Shown in pieces: positions 22,234 to 24,105 of a stretch of DNA of 24,105 bases. The notes beneath the pieces were generated by a model. It saw only the letters and a list, made by a program, of their open reading frames with translations. It did not search any database and was not told where the DNA came from. The stretch is from Pseudomonadota bacterium (GTDB taxonomy: Bacteria; Pseudomonadota; Alphaproteobacteria; Rhizobiales; Devosiaceae): assembly GCA_023415605.1 (NCBI GenBank), contig JAEZKB010000208.1, positions 1 through 24,105 on the forward strand. The letters are read 5' to 3'. A program made the translations under genes and the position numbers. Position 1 is the stretch's first letter; the number at the start of each line of letters is the position of its first letter.

Positions 22234-23586
22234 TTACTGGCTCCCCTTGGGCGCGGCAGGTTTTTTCGCGGCGGCTGACTTGGCAGTGCCGGCGGTCTTG
22301 CTCGCAGCAGCGGTCTTGGCCGGTGCAGCGGGCCTTGCCCCCGCAGTTGCTTTTACCGCGGCAGCCTTCTTGGGGGCCTCGGACTTGCCGGTGGCTCCGG
22401 TCTTGGCCGGCGCTGCTGGCTTGGGAGCCTCGGTCGGGGCTGCGGCCGTGGCAGCGGCGCTATCGACCTTGATGTTCGGGTGGACGATGGCGCCGTCCCT
22501 GGTCAGCACCGTGGCCTTCACCAGTTCGTCGTCCCAATTGACCGCGAAGGCCTTGGTCTTCTTATCGAAGAAGATCTCGAGGAAGGCGACCAGGTTGCGC
22601 GCATAGAGCTGGCTTGCCGAGGTGGCGAGGCGGCCGGCCACATTGGTGTAGCCGATGATGGTGACGCCGTTGGCGGTGGTGATCACTTCGCCCGGCTTGG
22701 TGAGCTCGACATTGCCGCCGCGCTCCGCCGCGAGATCGACGATCACCGAGCCCGGCGCCATGCTCTCGACCATCGCTTTGCTGACGAGTTTCGGCGCCGG
22801 ACGGCCTGGGATCAGCGCCGTGGTGATGACGATGTCCTGCTTGGAGATATGGCCGGCGACGAGTTCGGCCTGCGCCGCCTGCTCGTCCTTGGTCAGTTCA
22901 CGGGCGTAGCCGCCCGTGCCCGACGCGTCTTTCAGCGCGTCGGTCATGATGAACTTGCCGCCCAGCGATTCCACCTGTTCGGCCGCCACGGCGCGCACGT
23001 CGGTTGCCGTCACGACCGCGCCGAGGCGCTTCGCCGTGGCGATGGCCTGTAGGCCCGCAACGCCCGCCCCCATTACAAAGGCCTTGGCCGGACGCACCGT
23101 GCCGGCCGCCGTCATCATCATCGGGAAGGCGCGGTCGAAATGCACGGCGGCATCGATCACCGCCTGGTAGCCGGCAAGGTTCGCCTGGCTGGAGAGAATA
23201 TCCATTACCTGCGCGCGGGTAATGCGCGGCATGAATTCCATGGCCACGGTGGTGACGCCCGCCTTGGCCAGCGACAGCACTTCGCCCTCATTGCCATAGG
23301 GGTCCATGCCGCCGATCACCATGGCGCCCTTCGCCACTCCGGCGAGTTGCGCGGCCTTGGGCCGGCGCACGGTCAGGACGATATCGGCGCCCTTGAGCGC
23401 CGCTTCGGCGGTACCGACACTGGCGCCAGCGGCTTTGTAGTCCGCATCGGGGAAGCGGGCCAGTTCGCCGGCGCCGGCTTCGATGGCGACTTCGGCGCCC
23501 AGGGCGATCAGTTTGCCGACGGTCTCAGGGGTCGCGGCGACCCGGGTTTCCCCTTCGGTGCGCTCACGCACGACTGCAATCTTCAT
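22234..23586 (-). CDS. pntAA: NAD(P) transhydrogenase, alpha subunit part 1 (NAD domain), with AKP-rich tail
   Basis: The 450-residue protein carries the NAD(H)-binding domain I: MKIAVVRERTEGETRVAATP, VIGGMDPYGNEGEVLSLAKA, VMGAGVAGLQAIATAKRLGA and SVIVDLAAERGGNVE. The domain ends near residue 374, the usual full length of PntAA. Residues 375-450 are an extra tail made almost only of A, K, P, T, S and G in repeated blocks such as KPAAPAKT and AKSAAAKKPAAPKG, resembling histone-H1-like tails. I chose the ATG at 23586 with AGGAG seven bases before; the frame is open to 23634. A terminator for the upstream coxIV gene separates the two. Confidence 0.95.
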   Translation of the reverse strand: MKIAVVRERTEGETRVAATPETVGKLIALGAEVAIEAGAGELARFPDADYKAAGASVGTAEAALKGADIVLTVRRPKAAQLAGVAKGAMVIGGMDPYGNEGEVLSLAKAGVTTVAMEFMPRITRAQVMDILSSQANLAGYQAVIDAAVHFDRAFPMMMTAAGTVRPAKAFVMGAGVAGLQAIATAKRLGAVVTATDVRAVAAEQVESLGGKFIMTDALKDASGTGGYARELTKDEQAAQAELVAGHISKQDIVITTALIPGRPAPKLVSKAMVESMAPGSVIVDLAAERGGNVELTKPGEVITTANGVTIIGYTNVAGRLATSASQLYARNLVAFLEIFFDKKTKAFAVNWDDELVKATVLTRDGAIVHPNIKVDSAAATAAAPTEAPKPAAPAKTGATGKSEAPKKAAAVKATAGARPAAPAKTAAASKTAGTAKSAAAKKPAAPKGSQ

Positions 23587-23650
23587 GAACGTCTCCTGAT
23601 CCAACCCGAGCGTGACCACGTCGGGCAGCGCCAACAGGCGCCTACCCCGG

Positions 23651-23681
23651 AAAAGAAAAACCCGCCGTTAGGAACGGCGGG
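23651..23681 (-). terminator. Terminator overlapping the 3' end of the coxIV-like gene
   Basis: On the minus strand CCCGCCGTT and AACGGCGGG pair perfectly across CCT and run into TTTTTCTTTT. The left arm encodes part of the last codons (TRRS) and the stop codon TAA lies across the loop and right arm. Confidence 0.9.
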
Positions 23682-23919
23682 TGTTCGTGACCATCAGGAC
23701 GATCGCTCCGACTGGCAACAGCAGCAGGAGCAGGCCGCCAATCAGAGGCTGGTGCCCTTCGATAAAGGCGTAGAGCGCCAGGACAATGACGGCAGCCGAG
23801 ATGACCCCCCACTTCACCATCTGAATGAAACCTTCATAGGTTGCATTGTGCTGGGCGTAATCCATGGCCGGCGGAAGATCCTCGACGGCGGCGGCTTTGG
23901 CGGCTGGTTTCTTGGCCAT
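23668..23919 (-). CDS. aa3-type cytochrome c oxidase subunit IV
   Basis: The 83-residue protein has an Ala/Lys-rich start (MAKKPAAKAAAVEDLPP), then the family signature MDYAQHNATYEGFIQMVKWG, and two helices (about 37-54 and 59-77). This is the small bacterial aa3-type subunit IV, a membrane component of the terminal oxidase of unclear function. GAGGAC precedes the ATG by seven bases. It is the first gene before the pnt operon, on the same strand, but a strong terminator lies at its own 3' end. The last four codons and stop are inside that terminator. Confidence 0.92.
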   Translation of the reverse strand: MAKKPAAKAAAVEDLPPAMDYAQHNATYEGFIQMVKWGVISAAVIVLALYAFIEGHQPLIGGLLLLLLPVGAIVLMVTNTRRS

Positions 23920-23945
23920 AAAGTCCTCTGGCAGAATAGACGTCG

Positions 23946-24105
23946 TTATTCAGGCTGGGTCTCTTCCAGTTCCCCGATGAGCCTTTCGATCATGGAAAGA
24001 CCCAGCGACCAGAAGTTGGGATCGCGTGCGTCGAGCCCGAACGGCTTGAGCAGTTCGGAATGATGCTTGCTGCCCCCAGCCTTGAGGAGTTCGAAATAAC
24101 GCTCC
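23946..24105 (-). CDS. pepF: Oligoendopeptidase F (M3 family), C-terminal end only
   Basis: The frame is open from the window edge to the TAA at 23948-23946. The 52 residues read include ERYFELLKAGGSKHHSELLK, PFGLDARDPNFWSLGLSMIE and an acidic end (ELEETQPE). This matches the C-terminus of PepF-type M3 metallopeptidases (the LLKxGGSxxxxELLxxxGLD pattern). The HEXXH zinc site lies outside the window. The coxIV-like gene follows after 26 bases, so the two may be co-transcribed. Confidence 0.85.
   Translation of the reverse strand, partial: ERYFELLKAGGSKHHSELLKPFGLDARDPNFWSLGLSMIERLIGELEETQPE

Noticed and set aside
22237..22464. AKP-rich tail of PntAA as a separate histone-like gene
   Set aside because: The tail is in one continuous frame with PntAA, with no start codon or ribosome-binding site before it, and pntAB starts directly after its stop.

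Overview
The window is a stretch of ordinary chromosome from a high-GC alphaproteobacterium, most likely Hyphomicrobiales (Devosia-like). The evidence is lineage-restricted genes (RcdA, TrcR/DUF1013, DUF1192, DUF992, a cysteine-free L31, aa3-type CoxIV), a split three-subunit transhydrogenase, and a full CtrA-type site beside a GANTC (CcrM) site. I see no rRNA, tRNA, CRISPR array, insertion sequence or prophage. The genus is inference; the class is well supported.

Layout. 1-3963 (+): the C-terminal part of a Sel1-repeat protein, an inositol-monophosphatase family enzyme, and a MotA/MotB-like ion-driven stator pair. 3964-4339: the decayed remnant of a four-helix-bundle (IVP/S23-type) gene between inverted CTACTGCCT-type repeats. 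4340-6160 (-): an MsbA-related ABC exporter. 6351-6572 (+): rpmE, divergent from the exporter, with a well-formed promoter and a leader hairpin. 6629-8122 (-): DUF1192, a possible CtrA-controlled small RNA, rcdA and a GFA-family protein. 8225-10040 (+): a quinone oxidoreductase and trcR. 10082-13156 (+): a Kef-type K+/H+ antiporter, a TauE/SafE permease and a VOC protein. 13366-13922: two divergent DUF465 proteins. 13994-16778 (+): a TetR regulator with a palindromic operator, purE-purK and rpsU. 16974-17435 (+): a secreted DUF992 protein. 17499-19495 (-): a membrane-anchored alpha/beta hydrolase, a FrnE-like DsbA protein and a small membrane protein. 19567-23919 (-): the pnt transhydrogenase operon, with two extra genes between pntAB and pntB, preceded by cytochrome oxidase subunit IV. 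23946-24105 (-): the 3' end of an M3 oligoendopeptidase F gene.

How the genes work together. The pnt genes make the proton-driven NAD(H)/NADP(H) transhydrogenase, and CoxIV belongs to the aa3 oxidase, so the right end concerns membrane energetics. purE and purK carry out the two-step carboxylation of AIR in purine synthesis. rcdA and trcR place two cell-cycle regulators within 3 kb of each other, with a CtrA/CcrM-type control region between them. No large unknown system (defence island, toxin cluster, mobile element) is visible. The most promising unexplained items are the possible CtrA-controlled sRNA at 7733-7840, the two uncharacterised genes inside the pnt operon, the histone-H1-like tail on PntAA, and the stator pair of unknown function.
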